Made by a program: the position numbers and the translations under genes. The notes beneath the pieces are model-generated. The model ran no database searches and was not told the origin of the DNA. It worked only from the letters and a program-made list of their open reading frames with translations. Of a stretch of DNA of 9,498 nt, positions 1-6,340 are shown piece by piece; within the stretch, counting starts at the first letter, position 1, and each line of letters starts with the position of its first letter. The stretch is from assembly GCA_012964265.1 (NCBI GenBank), contig DTUH01000203.1, positions 1 through 9,498 of the forward strand, given 5' to 3'. This DNA is from Candidatus Lambdaproteobacteria bacterium. GTDB taxonomy: Bacteria; SAR324; NAC60-12.

Positions 1-872
1 GCAGAAGAGCTTTTTCCGGAAAACATCTCCTTCGTCTGATGGCCAAGGTATTCCTCACTCAACCACTCAAGAGGAATTATTATTTTTTGTTGACTTTGAA
101 CAAGTTTTGCGTCTGGAATTTTATTTAATTTTAGTAATTTATTGGCAATCTGATTCACCTCATCATTCAACAGTCGTCCGGTAAAACGGATCACAACTGA
201 TGTGTAAAGGGTTTCACCAGGTTTCATCTGATAATGCGCATAAAATTTTCCTGAAGTATCTTGATTTAGTTTTAAAGGCGGCTTCACGGCAACTTGACGC
301 AGTGACAATTCAGGACTAATCCACTTCCAGGGGATTTTTATTATATCTCCTTTTTGGAGAATATCCCCATTCCTGCGCATTTTATTGTAGCGCACCAAAT
401 GTCCGGCCTTTATTGCTTTTTTAGTGAACAACCCCGCAATCAGGGTGGTAGTCTCCCAGGCATAGGTTACTCGATGTTTCCAAAATTCGTTGTCTGCTTT
501 GTCTTTGAAGAACACGGCCTTAAGTGCAGAGCTGCGGATAATATTGTTAACAACCTTGAACGGAAAAGTTATGAAACGATTTCTGTACAGGCGCCGAGAT
601 GAACTGTATTTTCGGATAGTTTTCAGGCTTCTATATTTTGGTTCCAGAACTCTTCTTGCCAAACTAAAACCACCTTCTCCACGCTGCGGCTTGAGTTTAA
701 CAACGAGTCGCTTGCCATTCCAGCCGACCAGCATTTCCGAGTTTCCGGTACTTTGATACTCCAAACGGAAACTCTTCCAGTTTGATGTTTTTGGAGATTT
801 TGCAAATGTACTGTCAGCAAGTCCAAATAATACAGACAGTACAAGAGAGAGAATGAAAAAATGTAGCTTCAT
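1..872 (-). CDS. Secreted LysM-like protein, 3' part missing; probable N-terminal half of a peptidoglycan amidase
   Basis: An open frame of 290 codons runs from an ATG at 872 to the left edge without a stop, so the C-terminus lies outside the window. Residues 1-24 form a signal peptide (hydrophobic core FFILSLVLSVLFGLA, likely cut after STFA). Three LysM-like modules follow, each closing on an Ile-Pro or Phe-Pro segment: ITFPF near 101-105, IKIPW near 178-182 and IIIPLEW near 264-270. The last is the clearest, with Y-x-M-K-P-G-E-T-L-Y at 214-223 and then SVVIRFTGR. LysM domains bind N-acetylglucosamine-containing peptidoglycan, so a periplasmic wall-binding role is likely. The gene starts 4 bases after its paralog ends (877-1884) with no Shine-Dalgarno, suggesting translational coupling. 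In related deltaproteobacterial proteins, as I recall them, this N-terminal arrangement precedes an N-acetylmuramoyl-L-alanine amidase domain; that is an inference here, as no catalytic domain is in view. Confidence 0.85.
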   Translation of the reverse strand, partial: MKLHFFILSLVLSVLFGLADSTFAKSPKTSNWKSFRLEYQSTGNSEMLVGWNGKRLVVKLKPQRGEGGFSLARRVLEPKYRSLKTIRKYSSSRRLYRNRFITFPFKVVNNIIRSSALKAVFFKDKADNEFWKHRVTYAWETTTLIAGLFTKKAIKAGHLVRYNKMRRNGDILQKGDIIKIPWKWISPELSLRQVAVKPPLKLNQDTSGKFYAHYQMKPGETLYTSVVIRFTGRLLNDEVNQIANKLLKLNKIPDAKLVQSQQKIIIPLEWLSEEYLGHQTKEMFSGKSSS

Positions 873-876
873 TATT

Positions 877-1884
877 TTAGCGCAGGCTGATAATGCTTGA
901 TTGGTAAAGCTTGTTTACAGGAGGTTGGCTGACATCAGTTGGTGACTGACGCTGTGGTGAAGTGTTTTTTGCCTCTGCATTTAATTCATTGGAGTTGCGG
1001 TAAATACTTGGTACCTGATGCAAATATTCAGGACTGATCCATTCCAAAGGGATTTTTATTAGTTGACCCTGTGAAAGCTGGTGTGCATCCGCAAGTCCGT
1101 TCAAAATCAATAAATCACTGGCATTTTGACTGCGGATGTAATGCTTGGTTTCACCAAGGAAACGGATTACTACTGCGGAGTAAAGAGTATCGCCGGGTTG
1201 AATCCGATAAAAAGCAAAACGTAATCCGGAATCGTCTTTTTTGATGAAGAGAGGTTCACGGACTGCTAAAGGTTGCAGTTCTAAATCGGAACGCAAACTA
1301 TTCCAGGGAATGGTTACTGTTTCCCCCTGCTTGTAAACTTCCTGAGGAAAAGTGTGTTTTCCGGTTTTGGTAAAAGATTTTGCGATCAATTCTGTTGTTT
1401 CCCAGCCATAAGTCGTTTGATGCCGCCATCCTCCAAATTCAACGTGGTCATTCGGAAATAGTTTTCGCAAGGCTCCGCCTTGGATTGCGCCAATCAGGTA
1501 TTCAAAAGGTATGGTTATATAACGTTTGTGATTCAGCGGCTTCCCGTCTGTAAATTCGCGTATGCGTAAAAACTGGTGTGGACCGTCCCTCAAAATACGA
1601 AGAGCCAGTTGATATTCACCTTCAAATTTACGTGGCCGAAGCTGCACAAATAAAGATCCAACCGGCTTTTTTTCATTCGGCTGCAAGTCTTTAAACTCGT
1701 TTCCATTGGGCTTGTTATGCCAACCCACACGCATCGGGTCCAGTTGTGCAAATAAAAATGATGCCAGCGGGAGTGTCTCTGCTTCAAGTGTCTTTAAGTC
1801 TGCAGATAATGTGACTGCAAGAACATGACTCTTGAAAAAAATCAGAATTCCAATCATTGCAATCAGGTATAATTTTCGTGACAT
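877..1884 (-). CDS. Secreted LysM-like peptidoglycan-binding protein without catalytic domain
   Basis: This complete 335-residue protein is a paralog of the partial gene at 1-872. A signal peptide covers residues 1-23 (YLIAMIGILIFF core, VLA before the likely cut). Three degenerate LysM-like modules follow. The first ends in ITIPFEYL (123-130). The second spans about 153-197, containing TTYGWETTELIAKSFTK and ending VTIPWNSL. The third spans about 225-284, with YRIQPGDTLYSAVVIRF and ending IKIPLEWISPE. The last 45 residues are polar and low in complexity (Asn, Ser, Gln, Pro). The protein stops where the paralog appears to go on, so it looks like a wall-binding protein without an enzyme. Aligned stretches include YGWETTELIA against YAWETTTLIA and GDTLYSAVVIRF against GETLYTSVVIRF. 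The ATG at 1884 has no clear Shine-Dalgarno. It is first of a likely two-gene operon. Binding partner and exact role cannot be read from sequence. Confidence 0.88.
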   Translation of the reverse strand: MSRKLYLIAMIGILIFFKSHVLAVTLSADLKTLEAETLPLASFLFAQLDPMRVGWHNKPNGNEFKDLQPNEKKPVGSLFVQLRPRKFEGEYQLALRILRDGPHQFLRIREFTDGKPLNHKRYITIPFEYLIGAIQGGALRKLFPNDHVEFGGWRHQTTYGWETTELIAKSFTKTGKHTFPQEVYKQGETVTIPWNSLRSDLELQPLAVREPLFIKKDDSGLRFAFYRIQPGDTLYSAVVIRFLGETKHYIRSQNASDLLILNGLADAHQLSQGQLIKIPLEWISPEYLHQVPSIYRNSNELNAEAKNTSPQRQSPTDVSQPPVNKLYQSSIISLR

Positions 1885-2289
1885 GGTTTTGAATAACGAA
1901 TGTTGCCCGCTTTGGGTTTAAGGTGGATTTGTTTGAATCTCCAATCCTTAAAACTAAAACGGATTAATGAATGTGCTTTATTCAAATACAACAAAAACTG
2001 TGCCAGTAGGCTCAGCTACAGAAAAAAGAAGGAATTGAGGGAAATTTTGTAGAGATGGACTGACAGATCAAGGTGGAAGGAGAAAAAAAACTGATCTGCT
2101 GCAAACTGGAGTTAGCGTTAAGCTGTCCTGCTGAAAAAATATGAAATTTCAAAAAAAGAAACGGTCTTTCCACAAAGTTGTCCTGCAGAAATTACAACTC
2201 GGAATGGAGTTCAACAGAGGATATAATTAACCGCTAAACTTTTCAGGAGAGCTTAGATATTTTTTGAAATTAAAGCAAAAATTCAAAGA
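1885..2289. other. Non-coding stretch, nothing firm
   Basis: This 405-base gap lies between the LysM operon start and the end of the SutA-like gene and should hold the LysM promoter, but I find no convincing -35/-10 pair on the minus strand. The plus strand has a 29-codon open frame (2141-2230, Lys-rich start) without a ribosome binding site; I do not call it a gene. Two imperfect direct copies of an 18-base word containing TGTCCTGC sit at 2121-2138 and 2176-2193 (14 of 18 bases match). The second overlaps a small inverted repeat, AGTTGT/ACAACT. No terminator with a U-tract is visible for either flanking gene. Confidence 0.5.
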
Positions 2290-2598
2290 TCAGATTGTCG
2301 AACCGCTGGGGTTTGTCTCATAATCCTTGTTTTCCCAACAGTCCCAGGAATCGTCTACCAAAGTGCCCATCCCGAGTCGGGAATCAGGTTCGAGGTTTGC
2401 ACGATAGACTTCATTTTGAGAAGCTCCCGGATTCTGTGAAATCCGTTCAATTTCTCCGCCTTTTTTGAGAAATGCCTGTGTTGCAAGTTCAATTTCCTCA
2501 CTGGAAGGTAGGCCTTTGTTGGAGTTTTTACCACCTTTTGCTTTGTTTTTTCTACCAGCCCCAAATCGCTTGCTCTGTCTATTAAATTTGTTATTCAT
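2290..2598 (-). CDS. Small charged protein with a SutA-like core (putative RNA polymerase-binding regulator)
   Basis: The product has 102 residues and no signal peptide or membrane segment, so it should be cytoplasmic. Residues 1-28 are strongly basic and Gly/Asn-rich and look disordered. Residues 32-54 form a probable helix containing FLKKGGEIERI (43-53). Residues 71-78 read PDSRLGMG, and the tail (82-93) is acidic with two Trp and one Cys. Pseudomonas SutA, which binds RNA polymerase and adjusts transcription during slow growth, has from memory FLSRGGKVQEI followed about 20 residues later by PDSKYGSR. The order and spacing match here. SutA has an acidic disordered N-terminal tail, whereas this protein has a basic one, so it would be a divergent relative at best. 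The gene stands alone with its own promoter (2692-2720) and roughly 87 bases of leader. There is no strong Shine-Dalgarno. The coding call is firmer than the function. Confidence 0.65.
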   Translation of the reverse strand: MNNKFNRQSKRFGAGRKNKAKGGKNSNKGLPSSEEIELATQAFLKKGGEIERISQNPGASQNEVYRANLEPDSRLGMGTLVDDSWDCWENKDYETNPSGSTI

Positions 2599-2691
2599 CT
2601 TATTTTTTTATTGAAAGAATATGACTGAACTCAGAATAAATGTGTACTTGCTGACAATCAACTAAAAACAACCTCGTTTATTATGGCGGTT

Positions 2692-2720
2692 ATGGTATCA
2701 ACGAACACAGCACTTGTAAA
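2692..2720 (-). promoter_or_regulatory. Extended -10 sigma-70-type promoter for the SutA-like gene
   Basis: Read on the minus strand, TTTACA (2720-2715; 5 of 6 to TTGACA) is followed by exactly 17 bases and then TACCAT (2697-2692; 4 of 6 to TATAAT). A TGA directly before the -10 supplies the extended -10 TGn element. Transcription would begin near 2685, giving a leader of about 87 bases before the ATG at 2598. This is the best promoter match in the window. It is a pattern match only. Confidence 0.55.
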
Positions 2721-2820
2721 GTTTATAATTGCTGAAATATTCTAAAAGGGGATGGAAAAAAATAAAAGGCTGGAAATTCAGAAACTAAGACCAAAATTAT
2801 TTTGTTAAAAAAAACGGATA

Positions 2821-3123
2821 TTATTTTTTTCTGATTTTTTCGAGGAACTCCACCCATTCAATGGGCAACAAATTTTTTTTCTGGTTATTACAGGATTTGC
2901 AGCACGGCACCAAATTTGATTTTACGCTTCGTCCACCACGTGCTAAAGGCACCACATGATCCATCGTCAACTGGCGCGCAGGAGTGGGTGTTTCACAGTA
3001 ATGACAAATATTGATCGCTCTTCGGTTTTTCCACCATTGCGATTTGCGGATTTCACGAGCTTTTTGTTTTTCTTTCCGGATTGCTTTTGCTTCCAGTTCA
3101 GACTGCCAATCATTTATTTGCAT
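2821..3123 (-). CDS. Small HNH endonuclease, coupled to tolB
   Basis: This 100-residue protein has a complete HNH nuclease fold signature. Residues 7-36 are a highly charged Lys/Arg/Glu helix. CHYC (40-43) is the first zinc knuckle, LTMDHVVPLARGG (52-64) carries the catalytic Asp55-His56, Asn70 is the HNH asparagine, and CKSCN (75-79) is the second zinc knuckle and helix start. The metal and nuclease residues all appear present, so it is probably active as a divalent-metal DNA nuclease; its target is unknown. A TTG one codon upstream is in frame, but the ATG at 3123 is preferred because it overlaps the tolB stop in a TGATG arrangement, typical of termination-reinitiation. It is last in tolA-tolB-HNH. 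No methylase, specificity subunit, toxin partner or phage gene lies nearby, so a restriction or homing role has no support here. Confidence 0.88.
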   Translation of the reverse strand: MQINDWQSELEAKAIRKEKQKAREIRKSQWWKNRRAINICHYCETPTPARQLTMDHVVPLARGGRSVKSNLVPCCKSCNNQKKNLLPIEWVEFLEKIRKK

Positions 3124-4475
3124 CAAAATTTTCTTGCAGTCCAGGTGGGAGAGCCTTCAGCAAAATCTTTTGGCGTACGTGTAAGCCGCCGCCGCCCTGT
3201 TCCATCCACAAACATAATATACAATTTGTCTACACCCGTTGAGGAAGATACGAAAGCGATTTGACGACCATCCGGAGACCATGCGGGCTGCTCCGAATTG
3301 TAACGACCTTTGGTGAGCGAGTGGTCTTCACCGGTAAACGGATCCATCAAATTGATTTGGCTGTGTCCGTTGCTGATTTTGGAATAAGCGATGAGAGTTC
3401 CGTCCGGAGACCAGGCAGGATCACTGCTGCTACCTCGACCAAAAGTGAGTTGAAACGGAATTTTTGTACCCAACTGCAAATAAAAAATTTGTTCATGGCC
3501 TGTACGGTCTGAGACGAATATCAGATGCTGATTATCCGCAGACAAATCTGGAACCGTATCAATCGACCGGTGTGTTGTCAAACGTGTCTCCTTTCTTTTT
3601 TGACGGTCAAAGGAATACAAATCTGTGTTCCCTCTGCGACTGAGAGTCACAACCAGTTTACGTCCCCTGGAAAACCAACTGCCGCCGCTGACACTTAAAA
3701 AATTATTTGAGGCACGTGTAGCAGATGTGTTTGAGCGAAGTAATTTTACGGGACGATTCTTAAAATTATTATAGATAATGGCTGTGCCAGTTCGACTTAG
3801 AGTCGTATAGACAATGGCATCGCCTTGCGGACTCCAACTTGGCAGCAAACTGATCGACGAATTTTTTGATATTGCCGCCAATTTCTTTCCGTGTGTATTT
3901 ATTCTTGCAATGATTTTACGTCGTTTCGGTTGTTTGAGTGTAAAGGCAATTGTACTTCCCAGCACCCCTTCAAGTCCGGTGAGCTGTGCCGACATGTTGT
4001 TTATCAAATCCATTAATTCAGCTTCCCGGAAGCGATTTTTGCGTAAAGGCAAATCAAGATTCCTCACACTTCTCAACGGCAAGCCATCGTTATCGGCTAC
4101 AGTCAGCATTAAATGTTTTGAGACTAAAGTCCCGGTATCTGAAACCTTGCGTTCCAGCTTGAGCAGTATTTTCATGTCAACTTGATCACCACTGGCAGTC
4201 CGGCAAGTTCTATATCGTGAATCTGTAACTAGAAACACACCACTCCAGCAAAGGTTTCGGTCTATTATCCTCAGCCAGCGGCGTGCGTCCGGATGATCGG
4301 AAAAACTCTTTTCCGGAACCATAGTCACTGCAAACCTGGCGAACCCAAGTCCACTGATGACGATCTCCTCATTGGAGTATGTCTGTGCCTGAAGCGAAGA
4401 GGTGGAACAAAGGAAGAAAAAAAATAAGAAAAATCTAAATGAACGAAATGGAAAAAAATATTTTAGTATAGGCAT
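3123..4475 (-). CDS. tolB: Tol-Pal system periplasmic protein TolB
   Basis: TolB is the periplasmic beta-propeller of the Tol-Pal machine. It binds Pal, and interaction with the energised TolA releases Pal so that it can tether the outer membrane to peptidoglycan at division. The 450-residue product starts with a Phe-rich signal peptide (about 1-30, cut after LQA). An N-terminal alpha/beta domain spans about 36-180, including the segment INNMSAQLTGLEG near 158-170 where TolB proteins carry the D(x)I...LTG-type end of this domain. The propeller covers about 185-450, with blade motifs WSPQG (214-218), SWFSRGR (266-272), PDLSADN (309-315), WSPDG (355-359) and WSPDG (399-403). Length is close to the usual 420-450. 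It begins 23 bases after tolA ends, so the two are almost certainly co-transcribed. No strong Shine-Dalgarno precedes the ATG. Its stop overlaps the HNH start; pal is not the next gene. Confidence 0.93.
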   Translation of the reverse strand: MPILKYFFPFRSFRFFLFFFFLCSTSSLQAQTYSNEEIVISGLGFARFAVTMVPEKSFSDHPDARRWLRIIDRNLCWSGVFLVTDSRYRTCRTASGDQVDMKILLKLERKVSDTGTLVSKHLMLTVADNDGLPLRSVRNLDLPLRKNRFREAELMDLINNMSAQLTGLEGVLGSTIAFTLKQPKRRKIIARINTHGKKLAAISKNSSISLLPSWSPQGDAIVYTTLSRTGTAIIYNNFKNRPVKLLRSNTSATRASNNFLSVSGGSWFSRGRKLVVTLSRRGNTDLYSFDRQKRKETRLTTHRSIDTVPDLSADNQHLIFVSDRTGHEQIFYLQLGTKIPFQLTFGRGSSSDPAWSPDGTLIAYSKISNGHSQINLMDPFTGEDHSLTKGRYNSEQPAWSPDGRQIAFVSSSTGVDKLYIMFVDGTGRRRLTRTPKDFAEGSPTWTARKF

Positions 4476-4498
4476 GAGCGAAGAATAGCATCCAATTG

Positions 4499-5791
4499 TT
4501 AATTTTGAGGTACAATCCGAATCAGTACGATATAGGGAGGATTCTCGGCCAAAGCAGGTGGTAGAGGAGCCAGAACCGCATTGCGTACAGCAAGTTCAGC
4601 TGCTTGATCGAAAGAAGAGGAGTTGCTTTTTTTAATGAATTCATAGCTAATAATTTTACCTGATGGAACAATTTTAAGCAGGATTCTCACGAACAATTCG
4701 GAAGGGTAGCTTCCAAGTTTTGGAATGATCTGTGTTCGAATGTGCAGATTATATTCCTCTCCGGCCAACTGGACTATTTTTTTACGCTGCAAGTAGTTTG
4801 TATCAAGCATTTCTTTTGTTTTTTTGATAACAGGTTGATCCGGAATTCCCAAATCCTGAAGTGGTTCCTTCAGTTGAATTTCTTTCGGAAATAATTCCTC
4901 AAGACTGGTTTCAGGGTCGTCGGCCGGTTTTTCAGCAGGTTGAACCGGAGAAATTGACGGTATATCTATTAAAGAAGGCTGAATTATTTGCGGTAGTCTC
5001 TGCAGAGGCAACTCTATGGGTTTTGAAAATTTTGGTGTATTTAATTTTTTTGGTGAAATCTCGTCTTGGGAAAATTTATGTAATTCTATCTGGCTTGGCT
5101 TAAGCGCGGATTTTTTTGATGTAATAGGAGAAAGTGGAACAGGATCCTTGCTGAATTTTGGAAAATTTGTAATTGCACTTATTCTTTCTGGGGAGTCCGG
5201 TGGGAGAAGCAAAGGTTTCCTGGGCATTTTTAAGGCTTTTGGTGTCTGTGGGCTTTTTCGCTTAATACCTGGTACCGAAGGCTTTAATTGTGGCTGTGAC
5301 AATTTAAGACGAGGTGCTTCTGTTTTCTTTAAAGCAGGCTTTTGCAAAGTGGTTTTTTTCAGAGCATTATTTAGAACAGGTTTTTGCAGTACAGGTTTAT
5401 TGGGAACAAGTTTTTGCAGTACAGGTTTATTGGGAACAAGTTTTTGCAGTTTTGGTTTCAACTCAGTCTCAAGCTTCTGCAAAACAGGTTTTTCAACAAG
5501 TGGTTTTGGTCTCTTTATTGGAGTAGTCTTTACAGGAAGTTTTGCATATCGGACACCAATTCTTGCTCGAATAGGTGGTGGTTCCGCAACCCACAATTCT
5601 GAGAGAACTCCAATTGTTAATCCCAGAACTAAGTGCAACAGCAAAGAACCTACAAAAAGCATGGAAAACGTACCCTGATCGTGAAAAAAAATAAGTTTTT
5701 CCATGCTGCTGAGTTGTCTGACAGACGTACGAATTCCTGCAGAAATTCCGGGGGAAACAACAATATCGTCTATAAAATGAAAAAAATTCAT
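4499..5791 (-). CDS. tolA: TolA-like TonB-family energy transducer
   Basis: This 430-residue protein has the three-part TolA plan. One inner-membrane helix lies at about 43-67 and contains Ser49-x3-His53, the S-H signature by which TolA and TonB couple to TolQR or ExbBD proton flow. A very long Lys/Pro/Leu-rich periplasmic linker spans about 70-335. The C-terminal domain (about 344-430) has YNLHIRTQIIP, SELFVRILLKIVPSGKI, SSSFDQAAELAVRNA and then APLPP, matching the TolA/TonB C-terminal fold. The position just before tolB favours TolA over TonB. The linker is proline-rich rather than the Ala/Lys-rich helix of enteric TolA, as in many non-enteric forms. Start choice: the ATG at 5791 has AAAGAG eight bases upstream but leaves 42 residues before the membrane helix, longer than usual. 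The ATG at 5704 (Met30) would give about 13, yet has no ribosome binding site. tolQ and tolR are not adjacent. Confidence 0.87.
   Translation of the reverse strand: MNFFHFIDDIVVSPGISAGIRTSVRQLSSMEKLIFFHDQGTFSMLFVGSLLLHLVLGLTIGVLSELWVAEPPPIRARIGVRYAKLPVKTTPIKRPKPLVEKPVLQKLETELKPKLQKLVPNKPVLQKLVPNKPVLQKPVLNNALKKTTLQKPALKKTEAPRLKLSQPQLKPSVPGIKRKSPQTPKALKMPRKPLLLPPDSPERISAITNFPKFSKDPVPLSPITSKKSALKPSQIELHKFSQDEISPKKLNTPKFSKPIELPLQRLPQIIQPSLIDIPSISPVQPAEKPADDPETSLEELFPKEIQLKEPLQDLGIPDQPVIKKTKEMLDTNYLQRKKIVQLAGEEYNLHIRTQIIPKLGSYPSELFVRILLKIVPSGKIISYEFIKKSNSSSFDQAAELAVRNAVLAPLPPALAENPPYIVLIRIVPQN
5374..5450 (-). repeat. 30-bp tandem repeat in the tolA linker
   Basis: Two perfect, adjacent 30-bp copies occupy 5391-5420 and 5421-5450. 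A 17-base partial copy with one mismatch sits at 5374-5390, next to them. The unit is a multiple of three and encodes a ten-residue Lys/Pro/Val/Leu/Gln unit (LVPNKPVLQK) in the TolA linker, with weaker related units on either side (LQKLETELKP, KTTLQKPALK). Perfect identity at DNA level, including third codon positions, points to recent duplication by slippage or unequal recombination. It changes only linker length. Confidence 0.95.
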
Positions 5792-5799
5792 TTTTTTTT

Positions 5800-5805
5800 C
5801 TCTTT
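5800..5805 (-). promoter_or_regulatory. Possible ribosome binding site supporting the upstream tolA start
   Basis: On the minus strand AAAGAG lies eight bases before the ATG at 5791, separated by a run of eight A. It is a partial match to the Shine-Dalgarno consensus, and the downstream alternative start at 5704 has none. Confidence 0.4.
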
Positions 5806-5889
5806 AAGCCTTGACTAATTTATGAAATGAGATTAGCTTTGGTACCGTCGGTGAATGAGTTTGACGAATGTTTATCGACAAATACTGGT

Positions 5890-5918
5890 TTGCAGAGTTG
5901 CAGATTAGTTTTTAAATA
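5890..5918 (+). promoter_or_regulatory. Weak candidate promoter for the HU gene
   Basis: TTGCAG (5890-5895) is followed by 17 bases and TAAATA (5913-5918). The -35 matches 4 of 6 and the -10 only 3 of 6. A second TTGCAG lies eight bases downstream of the first at 5898-5903. An alternative -10, TATGAC (5931-5936), has no -35 partner. The divergent tolA promoter must lie in the same 190-base gap, but I cannot place it. Confidence 0.25.
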
Positions 5919-5974
5919 ATTGAGTTAGGGTATGACCTTACCGGACTGCCTTAGTTGTTTGTTAATCTTTTCTC

Positions 5975-5978
5975 AGGA
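5975..5978 (+). promoter_or_regulatory. Shine-Dalgarno that decides the HU start
   Basis: AGGA lies eight bases before the ATG at 5987, which is ideal, but only two bases before the earlier in-frame ATG at 5981, which is too close. This favours 5987. It is the clearest Shine-Dalgarno in the window. Confidence 0.7.
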
Positions 5979-5986
5979 AAATGACT

Positions 5987-6262
5987 ATGACCAAATCTGA
6001 TCTTATTAATGCTCTTGCAGCAGACACCGGACTTACCAAAGTAGACGCAGACCGTTTCCTAAAGTCCTTCACCGCTACTGTTGAAAGTACACTTAAAAGT
6101 GGTGACTCACTCACACTGATTGGTTTCGGCACATTCTCTGTGTCCAACCGTGCAGCCCGTGTTGGAAGAAATCCTCAAAATCCGTCGCAGGTAATAAACA
6201 TTCCAGCTTCCAAAAGCGCCAAATTCAAAGCTGGCAGCAAACTCAAAGCTGCTTTGAACTAA
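5987..6262 (+). CDS. hup: HU-family DNA-binding protein
   Basis: HU is a small dimeric histone-like protein that bends and compacts DNA in the nucleoid. The 91-residue product is the standard length and starts MTKSDLINALA, as HU proteins do. An earlier ATG at 5981 adds only Met-Thr and is disfavoured by ribosome-site spacing. Helices 1 and 2 cover about 3-38, the IGFGTF turn (45-50) leads into the beta-saddle, and the DNA-binding arm carries RAARVGRNPQNP (55-66) with the intercalating proline at 63. The last helix contains KFKAGSKLKAALN. Nothing needed for function is missing. It is a single-gene unit on the plus strand, divergent from tolA, convergent with the PBP gene, and ended by the hairpin at 6272-6323. 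HU homodimer and IHF-like partners cannot be told apart fully, but sequence details favour HU. Confidence 0.95.
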   Translation: MTKSDLINALAADTGLTKVDADRFLKSFTATVESTLKSGDSLTLIGFGTFSVSNRAARVGRNPQNPSQVINIPASKSAKFKAGSKLKAALN

Positions 6263-6271
6263 GCCTATCAT

Positions 6272-6323
6272 CTTCAAGGTTTAAGGTTTTAACCATATCT
6301 CTGCCTTGAACCTTGAGGTTTTT
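6272..6323 (+). terminator. Rho-independent terminator after the HU gene
   Basis: The left arm 6272-6286 pairs with 6304-6318 over 15 positions (13 Watson-Crick and two G-U pairs), with a 17-base loop, followed at once by five T (6319-6323). The stem is built from an AAGGTTTAAGG / CCTTGAACCTT core and is long but only moderately GC-rich. The opposite strand can form the same hairpin but lacks a T-run after it, so it probably does not terminate the convergent PBP transcript efficiently. Confidence 0.8.
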
Positions 6324-6340
6324 AATCCCTCAGTTGGCTC

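Noticed and set aside
623..844. 73-codon minus-strand frame overlapping the first LysM gene
   Set aside because: Out of frame with the 290-codon reading frame from 872, whose product is clearly homologous to its neighbour; it is a shadow.
2141..2230. 29-codon Lys-rich open frame on the plus strand
   Set aside because: No ribosome binding site, no terminator or promoter, and basic composition expected from A-rich non-coding DNA.
2821..3123. HNH gene as part of a restriction, homing or phage terminase module
   Set aside because: No methyltransferase, intron, intein, terminase or other phage gene is within the window.
2821..3126. HNH start at the TTG codon at 3126
   Set aside because: The adjacent ATG at 3123 gives the usual TGATG stop-start overlap and needs no rare start codon.
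3814..4185. 123-codon open frame on the plus strand inside tolB
   Set aside because: Antisense shadow of a well-supported TolB frame; no ribosome site or recognisable domain.
5391..5450. CRISPR-like 30-bp repeats
   Set aside because: The copies are directly adjacent with no spacers and lie inside a coding linker in frame.
5016..5678. 220-codon open frame on the plus strand, rich in Phe, Gly, Ser and Cys
   Set aside because: It is the reverse complement of the Lys/Pro/Leu-rich tolA linker and its repeats; low-complexity coding DNA often leaves the opposite strand open. TolA has clear domains; this frame has none.
5884..5903. Sigma-54 promoter-like CTGG...TTGCA upstream of HU
   Set aside because: The GG-to-GC distance is 11 bases, not the required 10, and the central residues do not match.
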